A stretch of 34,065 nt of DNA, from assembly GCA_002172675.1 (NCBI GenBank), contig NETF01000202.1, forward strand, positions 1 to 34,065, written 5' to 3'. The position numbers and the translations under genes were made by a program. The notes beneath the pieces were generated by a model. It was not told where the DNA came from. It worked only from the letters and a program-made list of their open reading frames with translations, and made no database searches. This stretch comes from an unicellular cyanobacterium SU3. GTDB lineage: Bacteria; Cyanobacteriota; Cyanobacteriia; Cyanobacteriales; Microcystaceae. Positions 34,034 through 34,065 of this stretch are shown in pieces. Numbering within the stretch: the stretch's first letter is position 1; the number at the start of each line of letters is the position of its first letter.

Positions 34034-34065
34034 TACCAGTCATGCCAGCACCTTATAGTTATGAT

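Noticed and set aside
1-34065. CRISPR array or defence island
   Set aside because: No set of regularly spaced direct repeats with unique spacers is seen. The only restriction-modification gene is broken and no cas or toxin-antitoxin operon is present.

Overview
The window is a stretch of a low-GC cyanobacterial chromosome. Four things point there: cyanobacteria-specific or near-specific families (CrtO ketolase, CyanoP/PsbP, DUF3611, DUF3082, plastid-type IspH, plastid-type CcsA); an inverted PyrF-PyrE fusion; the palindrome GCGATCGC (HIP1) recurring throughout; and dispersed short hairpin repeats. The AT-rich codon use and heavy load of decayed mobile DNA suggest a unicellular Crocosphaera/Cyanothece-like organism. 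The genus is an inference, not something read from a marker gene.

Layout. (1) 1-3.9 kb is a decaying accessory patch: the vWA half of a Ro60/Rsr protein behind an in-frame stop, a Uma2 nuclease with a frameshifted tail, an overlapping pair of small membrane proteins (one with a His-rich segment), and a type ISP restriction enzyme that has lost its whole helicase-methyltransferase middle. (2) 4-9.3 kb is mostly housekeeping: prolyl oligopeptidase, DUF3082, a cytochrome c6-like protein, ispH, a truncated Uma2 and a DUF2993 protein. (3) 9.3-11.9 kb is gene-poor and ends in a transposon graveyard, an IS4-family remnant joined to an IS701-family remnant. (4) 11.9-13.8 kb holds rpe and a Gfo/Idh/MocA oxidoreductase. 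(5) 13.9-16.5 kb is an IS1182-family element carrying a small ribbon-helix-helix-like protein. It is bounded at each end by two copies of a 15-bp near-palindrome spaced by exactly 21 nt and, outside that, by about 90 bp of inverted flank. (6) 16.5-24.2 kb is core: DUF3611, ackA, tRNA-Trp, rplS, cobO, maf, CyanoP, a CsgG-like protein and an ABC exporter. (7) 24.3-26.7 kb is a divergent flavin monooxygenase/TetR pair around a 33-bp perfect operator. (8) 26.7-32.7 kb is ccsA, an SH3-repeat protein, the pyrF-pyrE fusion, crtO and a saccharopine-dehydrogenase-like reductase. (9) 32.8-34.1 kb is a DUF2887 gene cut by an antisense group II intron remnant whose domains V and VI are fully readable.

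How it fits together. The metabolic genes are ordinary cyanobacterial functions: the isoprenoid precursor step (IspH) and carotenoid ketolation (CrtO), pentose phosphate (Rpe), UMP synthesis (PyrF-PyrE), acetate kinase, cobalamin adenosylation, cytochrome c maturation plus a c-type cytochrome, and photosystem II assembly (CyanoP). The contrast is between these intact genes and accessory genes that are nearly all broken (Ro60, two Uma2, type ISP, DUF2887, IS4, IS701, intron ORF). No complete undescribed system is evident. The best candidate for novelty is the IS1182 element with its RHH-like passenger and symmetrically placed operator-like dyads.
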